A stretch of 64,000 nt of DNA from Brachionus manjavacas (lineage: Eukaryota > Rotifera > Eurotatoria > Ploima > Brachionidae). The notes beneath the pieces are model-generated. The model was not told the DNA's origin, searched no databases, and worked only from the letters and a program-made list of their open reading frames with translations. The stretch covers positions 1,022,001 to 1,086,000 of the forward strand of contig JAHQIY010000019.1 in NCBI GenBank assembly GCA_019054805.1, given 5' to 3'. Within the stretch, counting starts at the first letter, position 1. Each line of letters begins with the position of its first letter. Below are positions 47,801-57,677 of this stretch, in pieces. The position numbers were made by a program, and so were the translations under genes.

Positions 47801-48742
47801 ACAATTGATCAATTTTACCAGAACAAATCTGCTGCCAACCAAAATACCATTTTCAAATTTTTCTAAAGACTGTGCACTCTCGAACACAGCCTGGGTGAAA
47901 TAATCATTTTTGTTCTCCAAATTGTTGGTAGTGGTCACATGCATTGTAGCGTGGCATATACGGTCCTCGTGTATCGGAAACGACACAACCTTCAGCGACA
48001 CCATTGATCTAATCAAATCAGTATTTTTGATTCTATAAATGCAGTCATGGTCTGAATTGTGGTAAATGCTTGGCAAGTCACCTTCCATGTCAATGTCTCT
48101 TATTCGACTGATCGAGTCACATCCGCTTACTACTTGTCTCAGTCTTAGCTTTACATCGAAGGGCAGCAAGTTTCTTTTTACTTTTAGCACTGAGCTTGAG
48201 TCGAGTATTTCAATGTAGCTTTTTAAGCAGTCCGAATTTTTTGACATGGCACATTGGGAAAAGTCCAAATGTCGACTTTGTGTCAGAATTTTTAGTTCAA
48301 CTTGGTAATTTTTATTTGATGATGCAATTGAAATTGTTTGAATGTGCGATTTGTCATCAGACCGTTGCACTAGAACCTCTTCATATTCGTTTGATTTGAT
48401 GACTAAGTTGATCTCGCCTTGTTGGGGCAAAATTTTGGTTGTGGTTGTGGTCGCAGGTGTGGTAGATTCAACTAGAACTTGACTGGTTTCGTTGTCTGCA
48501 ATTGTGGTGTTGTCAAATTCAATTGGTTCGGTGCCAATGTCATACTGTTCTGGTTCAGTAAACTCAGTTGTCTGTTCCGTAGTGGTAGGTTCAGTGATTG
48601 TCTCCGCTAACTGCTCGTCTTTCAATTGACTTAGTCGATACTCGGCTAAATCAGCTGGGTCCAAGTAGTCATCCGGCAGTTCAGTTATGTCCTGCGCGGA
48701 CAGTGCTGCCACCAAGAATATTAGTAGAAATTTCAGCCTCAT
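35887..48742 (-). CDS. Large CUB-like/MAM-like/EGF-repeat type I membrane receptor
   Basis: Seven exons: 48742-47359, 46943-45600, 43892-42306, 40353-39370, 38175-37021, 36291-36102, 36055-35887. The phase closes to 2,270 residues. Signal peptide (MRLKFLLIFLVAALSAQ), then an ELPDDYLDPAD motif, a Thr/Glu-rich stretch (about 45-110), a long region of CUB-like beta modules (weak; C-x-YIEILD and DCQDYIIVRLN patterns) through exons 1-3, a MAM-like domain in exon 3 (two-sided match: CGYKNIAGNPW then LLSPKIDRSKRGLKFLYKT and ASLDNIEL), about 19 EGF modules, a transmembrane helix (ILIGMVALGFIICMVIGFLI) and a tail of about 65 residues ending SVRL. All introns between ectodomain exons are phase 1, typical of shuffled modules. 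Several EGFs carry the O-fucose consensus C-x4-(S/T)-C. No orthologue is recognised; an adhesion or signalling receptor is inferred. Confidence 0.8.
36292..37020 (-). other. Receptor intron 5
   Basis: A phase-1 intron between the last EGF exon and the transmembrane exon. AT-rich with no recognised content. Confidence 0.65.
38176..39369 (-). other. Receptor intron 4
   Basis: A phase-1 intron using a GTGAGC donor at 39,369. AT-rich, with no EGF exon found inside on the minus strand, although the flanking EGF loses its last cysteine across this junction. A missed small exon cannot be excluded. Confidence 0.5.
40354..42305 (-). other. Receptor intron 3 with a LINE fragment
   Basis: A phase-1 intron of about 2 kb. 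It contains the plus-strand LINE remnant at 40,700-41,020. The rest is AT-rich. Confidence 0.7.
40700..41020 (+). pseudogene. Non-LTR retrotransposon reverse transcriptase fragment (CR1-like)
   Basis: Encodes STHLEFAVSVWNPYLKKDID, TLERVQRRATRSINVFGDLN and YMERLKRLNLKTL, the well-known block near the C-terminal side of LINE reverse transcriptases, then stops at RRPGDLK. Frameshifted upstream and truncated at both ends. Its end abuts, in family coordinates, the beginning of the fragment at 29,080. Confidence 0.8.
43893..45599 (-). other. Receptor intron 2
   Basis: A phase-1 intron. Its part at about 44,828-45,003 is a partial copy of the inverted-repeat element found in the POLRMT intron at 61,582-62,031. 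The remainder is AT-rich. Confidence 0.65.
44828..45003. repeat. Partial copy of an inverted-repeat element
   Basis: Shares ATGGAAAAAATAAATCTAAA, ATTAAAAGATTATTAATAAATGA and AATTTAAAGTAAATAATGTA with 61,817-62,031 in the same order, but lacks the left arm. Confidence 0.6.
46944..47358 (-). other. Receptor intron 1, mostly minisatellite
   Basis: A 415-bp phase-1 intron with a GTAATA donor at 47,358 and a TTTACAG acceptor at 46,944. About three quarters of it is the 16-bp tandem repeat at 47,006-47,325. Confidence 0.85.
47006..47325. repeat. Intronic minisatellite, 16-bp unit, 20 copies
   Basis: The plus-strand unit is CCTACAGTTTATGTAG with variants CCTACAATTTATGTAG and CTTACAGTTTATGTAG. No unit-length changes were seen. 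Each unit contains CTACA and its complement TGTAG separated by 5 bases, so every unit is a small imperfect palindrome. Confidence 0.97.
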
Positions 48743-48951
48743 AGTTTAACCAAATTTTAGCTTAAGTTAAATGACTTTTTTGGCTTTGAGTTTTTTTTCT
48801 AGAAAAAAGCATGGTTTTTTTATATTTAAAATGTTACATAATTAATTTTGAGTTGAAGGTTTTGAAATGAAAAAATTTGAATTTTTAAAAAATTTTATTT
48901 ATCTTAAGTATTGGTAAAAAATCGAATTGTAGAAAAAAATTGCGCAAAATT

Positions 48952-49227
48952 TCAGTCAGCTAATAAATTGATCGAGTCCATGATTGATTCGAAGGTTTTT
49001 TTGATTATATGGTCGAACATGCTTGAGGCTTGAGGCTCTGTTTTTTTAATTTTAATCTCTAAAGCTATGGTCATTAATTGAGTGTTGTTTGATGCCTGAT
49101 TCTCCAACATTTGCCTGTTGTAATCGGCTATATCTGCTGGGTCCAAAAATTCATCCGGTAGTTCGGCAAAGCTTTGGGAATTTATCGCTACAATAAACAA
49201 AAATAATATCACCACATACTTTATCAT
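48952..49227 (-). CDS. Small secreted protein sharing the receptor N-terminal module
   Basis: 91 residues in one exon with a signal peptide (MIKYVVILFLFIVAINS). Directly after it, ELPDEFLDPADIADY matches ELPDDYLDPADLAEY at the same distance after the signal peptide of the large receptor that starts 210 bp downstream. The remainder is a short Lys/Ser-rich helix-like segment without cysteines. Same strand and tandem to the receptor, so probably a partial duplication of its first exon that acquired its own stop, or the remnant of a duplicated gene. Function unknown. Confidence 0.7.
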   Translation of the reverse strand: MIKYVVILFLFIVAINSQSFAELPDEFLDPADIADYNRQMLENQASNNTQLMTIALEIKIKKTEPQASSMFDHIIKKTFESIMDSINLLAD

Positions 49228-49428
49228 TTTTTTTTCTTGAAACTAAAAATAAAATGATTTCTTTAGCTTAGGATCATTTCTAGAATTTTTATAAATTTTA
49301 TTTTCATCAAGTTCAAGGTTTTTTTGAATAAAATTTGAATCTTACGATTGTTAAAAATTTATTTGTTTAAAAAAATTGATTTAATTATTAAAAAATATTC
49401 GATTTCAAACTAGAATTGATTGTTAAAC

Positions 49429-49884
49429 TTAAAAAAATAGCTTTTCATAATCATCGTTTTGATCAATGTCTACATATTCTTCATTTTTCATTAATTTGAC
49501 AGTACTAGTGTACGGTGAGGTAGATGGATACAAAATTTCGGTCTCAAAAGTTCCGACAAAATATGGATTAGTAGTTGGTTCATTTGTGTCAATCTCTTCT
49601 TGTTCCAAGTCTTCCAATCTGTCTGAATATTGAGGTTCGAACCCGGTCTCATCTCTCTCCGGTTCAGAGTTAAAAAACTCAATATCATTTTGGTATTCAT
49701 AGCTAGCTCGGTTCTTGGTTAAAACAAAATTATCTTCGGGAGCATTAGTGTATTCATCATCAAAGTCCCAAGATAAAGCATCATCATTTTTGGTCTCACC
49801 TTGAATGTCTTTCAGAACTGGCATTTGGAATGATGACAGCAAAATGCTCGAGAAAAAAAATAGACTAAAATTTTTTATAAGCAT
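49429..49884 (-). CDS. Small acidic secreted protein
   Basis: 151 residues in one exon: a hydrophobic signal segment (LFFFSSILLSSFQ) after MLIKNFS, then a strongly acidic, cysteine-free chain with many Asp, Glu and Tyr (e.g. WDFDDEYTNAPED, DRLEDLEQEEIDTNEPTT). I do not recognise a family. The likely nature is a disordered, secreted acidic protein. It is tandem to the 91-residue gene and the receptor on the same strand. An alternative is a first exon of an unrecognised gene, but the frame closes with its own stop. Confidence 0.6.
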   Translation of the reverse strand: MLIKNFSLFFFSSILLSSFQMPVLKDIQGETKNDDALSWDFDDEYTNAPEDNFVLTKNRASYEYQNDIEFFNSEPERDETGFEPQYSDRLEDLEQEEIDTNEPTTNPYFVGTFETEILYPSTSPYTSTVKLMKNEEYVDIDQNDDYEKLFF

Positions 49885-50827
49885 TTTTTGTTAGAATTAA
49901 AAATCAAAAATTTGGACTAAAAATGTAGCTTTGAATTTTTAAGTTTTAGCTTTGTGAGAGTTTTAAATTTAAAAGCAAATATTTGTTTATTAATTTAAAT
50001 TAATTGTACAAGTATAGAATTTGTTGGGAGCGGAAAAAGAAAAGGAATTTGAAAATTTTAAGACCAGCTGAGTACGTTCTTTTTTTTTTAAATTTCAAAA
50101 TAGAATCAATTGAAATTTTTTTTTTAATTTTAGCTGAATTAAAATTAAAATTGAGATAAAAAGAAGTTTTTTAAAAAAAGTAGATTTATTTTTTGACAAT
50201 TTTTATTTATACTTTTAAAAATTAAAATTTCTTGCTTTTTCATTTACTTGAATTTTATTGTTCCATTTTTTTTACCAAATTAACATCACTGAACAAAAAA
50301 TAACTTAAAATGTCTTTAATTGTTTTAATGGTCTTGAATTTAAACCTTATTTGATGAAAATAAATTTTGCTGTAAATCCTTAATGTATCTTTTCTCTTTT
50401 AAATTCTTAATTTTCTAATTTTATTTTTTATGTAACTGGTACATTGTAAAGACCTTATTAAAGACCTTTTTTAATAAGCTACAGTGCTTTTATTTTAAAT
50501 GGTTCTACGCTGCTAAATTATATTTAAATAAATATTTTTAATTAAATAAACAAATTTTTTTTGAAATGATAAAAATTTTAAAAATTTAAATTTTTTTTTA
50601 TTTTTATCTAATCCATATAATTTTTTTTAGTAATTGCCAAAATTTATTTTTTAATGTTTTAGGTATATTTCGGCTAAAAAAAGGTTCTGCTTTCACCATA
50701 TCTCTTGTTCTGAAAAGTTTATCTAAAATGTTTGTGAAATAAAAATAAATCAAAAAATAAAAAATTAAGATAAAAACCAGTTTGAATTTTTAGTCTCTTT
50801 TAGATTAAGAATCGTGAATCTTGATCA
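49885..50827. other. Intergenic region, no recognisable content
   Basis: 0.94 kb of AT-rich sequence between the acidic-protein gene and the 3' end of the EGF/transmembrane gene. No ORF, repeat or RNA gene recognised. Confidence 0.65.
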
Positions 50828-53800
50828 CTAGCTAACTGATTGATATTTAAATTTATTTTTAATTGATTTTTTAATTTTTTTCCCAATAAATAAATGAGAA
50901 AAATCCAAGACAATAAAAAAAAGGAAAATAGCCGCGATAAAAATTATGGCAATAATTGACGAAGTTTTGATAGCTTTTTTAATTTTCTTTTGAGTCTGGC
51001 TTTCTATTTCACATTTATCTCCACTATATAGGTAAAAACATTCACATTTTGGTTCATTGTCAATATCAATACAGTTGCCTTTAGTTGAGCATGTTTCATT
51101 TTGGCATACATCAACTTTATTCTCACAACTAAAACCATAGTAAAGGTAAACATTTGATTGTGCATCTTTTCGACATTCACATAGATATTTTCTTTCATTC
51201 ATCTCATTTTTACATGTTGAGTTATTTAGGCAAGGATTTGATGAACAAGGTCTTACATCGGTTTCACATGAAGGACCAATATGAAACGAATCGCATTCAC
51301 ACTGGAACTTGTTGCCCTTAAGAATGCATTTCCCATTATTCGAACAGTTTGACAAGCAATCTCCCATGTCCATTTTACTTGTAAGCAAATTAGCAGTCTG
51401 ATCACTTTCCAAATCATCTAAAGTATCGAATTTTGGTATGGATTTACCATTTACTTTGATCAATACTTCTTCTTCATCATAAAATTTATCATTTCCTAAA
51501 TAAAATTTTACAAAAAAAAATTTCAGTTAATCATTCTTAGCAATTAAGCATTAATTTCAGTCCAAAATTTAAATCAGTTTATTCAACTAATCTTACCGAT
51601 AATATTGATGACTTAAAAATGTAGAGGGATCAGGCATTGATCGTCAAAACTTAAATGAAATCACTTAATTTTTTAAACTAAGTTGGATCTTAAGAGGATT
51701 TCTTTAGCTTGAAATGCAGTTATTATAAAAAAAATGCTTTTAAAACAAATTGGCATGAAAAATACCTTTTTTAGCTACTCTGACGCTTTATTTTTATGAG
51801 AAATATTTTTTTCAATGAACTTCAAACCTGTTACTTAACTTAATAGAAGAATTGGAAAGAGTCAATTTTTCTTCACTGGATTATATAGAAATGACTTTAA
51901 ATTAAGAATATTAAGTAACTAAAATAGAATTTTACATATACTTTGAAAAAATAGAAATTTAATTTTTTTAAATTTTTGATAAATAATTGAAGATTTCCAA
52001 ACGAATTAAAATATTTACTGAAATTTATCGACACTCAAGCTTCTACAACTTAGCTCTCAACTCAACATATTAAATCACAAAAAGGCAAAAGAAAAAGAAA
52101 TTAATTTTTTTAATTTTTGATATTATTAAAGAAATAAATTGCAAAGGGGTTTCAGAATCTAAACACATTGGGAAAAGAAATATGCACTTATAACTTGGAA
52201 TCTTGATAGAAAAAATATCCTTTTGATTTTTAAAAAGTAAACCAAAAAACAGAACAATTTTCTTTTCGATTTCAAAATTTAAATAATCCTTATATACAAT
52301 TTATCCAAATTGATTTTTTTTTAATTTAGATTGCTAAATAATTTAATTTATAGTTCGAGTTCAAATACAAAATTTTTTAAAATAAAATATATAAATATAT
52401 TAAAACAATTTAAATAGTGGGTCTTTATTAATTTTGGTCTTTTGATATGAATTAATTGATTGATTAGTGAAACAGAGTGAAGATGGCATTAGCGAAGTCA
52501 TTTTTTTGCAATTTATATTGCTGATTTAAAAAGAATACTTTTTCTGTTTTTGATCTTTATTTATTTTATTATTTATTAATAAAATTTTATCTATTTTTTT
52601 ATTTTCAATTTATTGATAAATTAATAATAATAATAATGAGTCTCTTTTCTTTCCTAGCGAATATTAAGGGAGGAGCCCATCTCCTTTTCCACTACCTTTT
52701 TAAGCAACTGCTCCGATCTTACACAGAGGTACCTGCATGGGATTTATCATCATTCAAGTGTTTAAGATTGTAAATTATATAGAAAAAATTAATTGTATAT
52801 ATATTTATATATAATAAAGAACATTCCAATTCAAAAATCATTTATTTTTTATTATTAAAAAAATCGAAATGTAAAAAAGCTAGCTAATTTTGATTTTTTT
52901 TCTGAAGTAGCTTTGACTCGGTAAAAAAAAATAATTAAGAAAATTCTTTTATCCAAGTCAAAAAAATTTTTAAGACCTTTTAATGGCTCTTTAAAATATA
53001 ATAAAAATTCTTTAGCTTGATATCTGTGTAGTTTTTTTATTATAAAATGAACAATTCCTAAGAGAGTTTCATTACTCAATTTTTTTTATAAAAAACAGAA
53101 TTCATTTTGAATATTTAAGAGAAAATTTGTTTTTTAAAAATTGATCTTTCAAAAATGAAAAACTAAATTAGTAAAAAAGAGACTTAGAAAAAATCTTTTA
53201 TTCAATTAAAGATACAAAATTTAAATTTTAAAAGGCCTTGAGAAAAATAATTAAATAAATTTAAAATTTTTTTTTTTTTTTATTTTAATTAGATTAAATT
53301 TTATAACTAATCCTTAGCTATAAAAATTCTGGAAATGATAGTTTTTAATTTGAATATCTAACTTTTAATTTTTTTTTTTAAATCTGTCAAAAAAACAATA
53401 AAAATTATTTAACTTAATAATTGTAATTTTATAGTGTAAAACTTCTTTGATAATTGCGCAAAACCTTGCAAACTAACCTTTCGGGCTCTGGTGTCAAATG
53501 GTTGAGTAAATAATTTTATAAAAATTTTACGAATTCTTTTGTAAATAGATAAAATTTATCCCAGAATAACACCAAAATTTATTATTTTAATTTAGTGAGC
53601 TTTTAGTATTTTGATTTCTAAAATTACACAAAATATTTGAAACAATAAAATCAATGAAAACTAAACAAGCTTATAAAGCAATTTTAGTTTCAGCTCATAA
53701 GCTTAATTATTTTCTAATATTTTCGTTCTATGAGACTATATGATTAAAAAAAATCAGACTTTGCTAACAGTTAAGTTATAATTGAAATTATATGTATAAA

Positions 53801-55044
53801 ATTATAAGGTTTGTTATTAGTTTACTTTATAAGCCAAGGGGTTAAAGTGAAAATAAAATAGAAAAAATTTGGTTTTAACCTATTCTTAGGTACTAAGCTT
53901 ATGGAAATTTATACACCAGACCCACGGGATAATTTGCAAGGATTAACGGTAGTTCTTGCCATTCACCATAATTTTAAAACCCAATTCATTGTCAACATCA
54001 TTAACAAAAAAATGGGTTCTCTAGTTTTAAATTTAAATTTTGATGATGCTAATTTTTTCAAGCGATACTATCACTTGAACACTATTGTATCAAATAGTAT
54101 ATACATTTTATTCTTTTACTCTTTCCCTTCTCTTTATCAAATTCAAATCCCAAATAGATGAAAAAAATTTCTGAAAAATATGCTTGGTTTAAAAGGAATA
54201 TAAAAATTTCAAATACCTTTATATTTCTGATATTTGACTGATTTTATAGACTTGAATTCGCAAATTAAAGTATAAAGCCATTTTCTTGGCAAAATATTCC
54301 ACATTATGACGCAAATATCAATAAAGCTAATCACTAATGACTTGTCAACATACTCTAAGCCAATTATCGGGTTTGACAAAATAAGTTCTCTTACTTTATG
54401 TTTATAATTAGATATTTCTACAAAACTTCCAAATTGATCACTAAATAGAAGATTATTGTTATGTGTCATGTAAGCAAAAGAAATAGACTCAAAATGAATA
54501 CTAGTGCTTCGATCCCAGCTGTTTACATCATGTATCTTGATCCCAAAATCAAATTCTAAGATAATGTGTGTGTTATTCAAAAATTTGATGGAGAAAATTC
54601 GTACATTGTATAATACTATGTTAATCAAATCTTGGTGATTGCAAATGTTTATAATTTTAAGAGAAAAAGAATTATCAAAATACGCTAATAAACAGCAATC
54701 TGGTGACATATCTGCCACCAAAAGATCACTGAAAGAAGTCAATCTTCTTGTTCCTAGAATCCAGTGACTTAAACTAAATAATGATATCACAAGACTTCGG
54801 TCTAATGTATAAAAATGTGTCTCATTACAGCTTTTGATCAAGAAAATACCATTATTGTGATGGTAGTGTTGTTTTGAAATCAGTTTTGTTCTTAGATCCA
54901 GAATAAATAAAGTCGTGCCGACTGAATATGCCATTTTATAATAGGACAAGAATTCTATTTGTTGACTTGTTACTGAAATATTGTGGTATAGTTTGTCATA
55001 ATTGTAAATTGAGATAAGATTCAAGGAATTGACAGCATATACGG
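50828..55044 (-). CDS. Propeller-like / three-EGF type I membrane protein, 5' end unresolved
   Basis: Two exons with compatible phase 1: 55044-54217 and 51495-50828. The first encodes about 275 residues of regularly spaced beta-strand-like sequence (e.g. VGTTLFILDLRTKL, LLAYFDNSFSLKIINI, FSDQFGSFVEI) resembling WD/propeller blades, with no family recognised. The second encodes an acidic linker, three EGF modules (CSNNGKCILKGNKFQCEC, CLNNSTC, CSTKGNC), a transmembrane helix (SSIIAIIFIAAIFLFFIVLDF) and a Lys-rich tail ending YQSVS. The EGF/TM exon is secure. The join across a 2.7-kb intron is an inference from phase alone, and these could be two genes. The signal peptide exon upstream was not found. 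Confidence 0.5.
51496..54216. other. Long AT-rich stretch, probable intron
   Basis: 2.7 kb lying between the propeller-like and EGF exons. It contains the second copy of a dispersed repeat at 52,640-52,760 and a short ATA/ATT run at about 52,620-52,637. No supported gene on either strand. Confidence 0.55.
52640..52760 (-). repeat. Dispersed repeat, copy 2
   Basis: The reverse complement contains GCAGTTGCTTAAAAAGGTAG and GAAAAGGAGATGGGCTCCTC, matching 16,735-16,845 in order and spacing. Clearly G+C-richer than the surrounding AT-rich DNA. Confidence 0.5.
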
Positions 55045-55679
55045 CTTAAAACTTACATTTAGATTTAGAATTAAATTAAATATTAAAAATATTAATTACT
55101 CTCTTGACCATAAATTGGCATAAAAAATAAACTTGTTATGAATAAAATTTTTCTATTTTTCATTTTTATAACATTTGAAGCATTCGATATTGAAAAAAAA
55201 ATTCTTTAAATATTAAGATTTATTTTGCAAGTCTGAATTTCGGTATTTTCATCATAGCATACGTTTTGCTCAAGGTAGATTTTTTTACAGCAAAAATAGG
55301 AAAAAAATATATTTTCATCTAGTTGTTTTTGATCGAAAAATCTTTGTTTTGGACTAAAGGGTTGAAGAAAATCTGAATTTTTGGCCAAATTTATTTTTCA
55401 AATCTAAAGGTAAAAAAATTTAAAACCTAAAAATTGGAAAAAATAGCCGGAAATCGAATGCCTAATTATCAGTACAATTTTATATTCATCTCTGAAGTTT
55501 TTTCATTATTTCTCAGTTCCTTTGAAATATTTTGAATACTAAAATATTTAAAAGTACATTTAAAAACCGATTTTGAAATGTAACTGATGAATTATAAAGG
55601 AAGCAATCTCATTCTTCAATTAATTAGATTAGCATTTCTTTTATATTTTTCTTTCGATAATTTTTTTAAATTTTGGTAG
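55045..55679. other. Region upstream of the propeller-like exon
   Basis: About 0.6 kb of AT-rich sequence. Expected to hold the missing first exon(s) of the minus-strand gene or an intron, but no signal-peptide exon in the right phase is evident. Confidence 0.45.
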
Positions 55680-57440
55680 CATCAGCTTAATGACAAAGAA
55701 GGTCGTATTCTAACAACTGAAAGAGAGCAAGGACAAAGATCGGTTGAGCACTTTAGAGAAGTTCTAACAAGACCAGAACCTAAAGAGTCTTTAAAACCTG
55801 AACCAGCTAGCACTGACCTCGAAATTGACACAGAAGTGCCATAAAGGCTCTGAAGAACAGAAAAGCCCCAGGTATTGACGGAGTCATGGCAGAAATGTTG
55901 AAAGCTGGCGCTCGAATCACAATAGGGATATTGCAAGATCTCTTCAGAAAGATATGGTGGCAAGAAATCATACCAGAGGACTGGTCAAAAGGCCTAATAG
56001 TCAAGCTCCCTAAGAAAGGTAACAAAATGATCTGTGACAGCTGGCGAGGAATTATACTGCTACCAAGCAAGGCGTTCTGCAGCATAATTCTGGAAAGAAT
56101 CAGGAACTCTTTGGATGTTATACTAAGAGAAGAACAAGAAGGATTTAGACCAGGTAGAGGATGCATAGACCTGATATTAGCAGATATTTGAAACATCATC
56201 TTAACTTCATTTACTTCAAGAAAGCTCTTTGATGGCTTTCACAGAGAAACCTTGTGGGTCATTTTAAGATCTTTTGACCTGCCACAGAAAAGGCACTATA
56301 TCGATCCATAGAAAAAAGTTTAATAGAAAAAACCCATAGAAAAATTTTTACATAGAAAAAAATTCTTAGAAATTTATAGTAGAATTTTATCATTTATTTT
56401 TTTTAATTAATTCTGTTTCAAAACCTTTTATGTAAATTTTTTAATTTTTTTCGATACTTAAGCATGTTGTAGATTTAAAAATAATAAAAAAAAATCAAGC
56501 CAAAAATGTTTTTTTCTTTTTTTTCTCTATTTGTCTAAATCGTTATTATTTATAATATATTTAAAGATTAATAAATGGAAGAAAATTTGCTTTCTTGGAA
56601 AACTTCAAAAATCAAAAACTAATAAAATACTTAAATCTAGTCAAGATCATGCCAATAATCCTTCAGCAATTCTAAGACCCCTAATTTTTAAAAAAATTAA
56701 AAAATTTACATAAAAGGTTTTGAAAAAGAATTAATTAAAAAAAATAAATGATAAAATTCTACTATAAATTTCTATGGGTTTTTTTCTTTGTAAAAATTTT
56801 CTATGGATCGATATGTTCCCTTATCATCTATCATCTATCGCAGAAAATAGTCAACTTGAAAAAACTCTACTATGAGAAATTTGAGTGAAGCGTGATTCTG
56901 AAAGAAGGACAATCTGAGAGTTTCAAAGTGTGTACAGGAGTCAGAAAAGTGTGCTTTCTCTCTTCGACACTATTACTAATACTGATTGACATGAAAAAAA
57001 CAACTGCCAGTGCGACGGGTATACAATGGGAGTTAACAGCAAAGATTGAAGACTTAGACTTTGCGGGTGATCTGGTGCTTATATCTAACACAGATGCACA
57101 TGTGCATATTTGGCAGACAACGCTAAACCCACCGGACCAGAAATAAATGAAGCAAAATCAAAAGTAATGTGCATCAACATCAAATTGGATACCCCAATTA
57201 CCATCAATGGTAGTGTGTTAGTGAATTCACATACTTAGGAAGCACTATTAGTGCAGCGCTGGGAACATACAGACACATTGAAAAAAGACTTGCCACAGCA
57301 AAGAGTGCCTATGCTAGATACCGGCCAGCATGGAAATCAATCAGCTATAGCAGGGGAACAAAATTTAAACTAACAACACTGTAGTAAAAGCAACACTGAT
57401 ATACGGTAGTAATAGTGTGAATCTGACAAGTAAAGCCTGA
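55680..57440 (+). pseudogene. Decayed non-LTR retrotransposon (reverse transcriptase region)
   Basis: Plus-strand reverse transcriptase remnants across several frames: RKAPGIDGVMAEMLKAG, IPEDWSKGLIVKLPKKGNK, DSWRGIILLPSKAFCSIILE and EEQEGFRPGRGCIDL at 55,850-56,190. After an insertion come VCTGVRKVCFLSSTLLLILID, GIQWELTAKIEDLDFAGDL and then a YLGS-like block near 57,230. The catalytic-box equivalent reads FAGD instead of FADD, and multiple stops are present. The RNA-binding and palm blocks match LINEs of the RTE/I-like type, distinct from the CR1-like fragments elsewhere. Broken at 56,298-56,811 by a MITE. Confidence 0.85.
56298..56811. mobile_element. Tc1/mariner-type MITE inserted in the LINE
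   Basis: Ends TCGATCCATAGAAAA and its inverted form TTTTCTATGGATCGA, flanked on both sides by TA. The inverted repeats run about 120 bp inward (e.g. TTTATAGTAGAATTTTATCA pairs with TGATAAAATTCTACTATAAA; AACCTTTTATGTAAATTTTT pairs with AAAAATTTACATAAAAGGTT). About 510 bp, AT-rich and non-coding. The TA target duplication is typical of Tc1/mariner. Confidence 0.85.
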
Positions 57441-57582
57441 ACACCTTCCACACTGTAAGTCTGCGAGATACTAACTGTAGAGTAATCTCAGACTTTTTTT
57501 CTGACACTAATAAACATATAATAATTTTTTTTTTCTAGTAGTTTATTATAAAACCTTTTTTGCTTTAAATTGGTCAACAAAT

Positions 57583-57588
57583 TTTATT
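57583..57588 (-). promoter_or_regulatory. Poly(A) signal of POLRMT
   Basis: Minus-strand AATAAA about 90 nt after the POLRMT stop codon. Confidence 0.5.
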
Positions 57589-57677
57589 AACAAAAAAAAA
57601 AACAAATAATTTAACAAAGCTTCAATAAAATTTACATGATTACATAAAATTCTCTAAATTTTTCACTATAACCTTAC

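Noticed and set aside
49625-49650. GGTTCGAACCC, a perfect tRNA B-box sequence
   Set aside because: It lies in the coding frame of the acidic secreted protein; the flanking bases do not form a T stem and there is no A-box or acceptor stem at the proper distance.
53901-54161. Plus-strand 86-codon ORF
   Set aside because: No recognised domain, no signal peptide, and located antisense in AT-rich DNA just beyond the propeller-like exon. Not distinguishable from chance.
55138-55209. Plus-strand 23-codon ORF that looks like a signal peptide (MNKIFLFFIFITF...)
   Set aside because: Too short, with no donor site following it and no downstream partner; AT-rich DNA easily produces Phe/Ile-rich ORFs.
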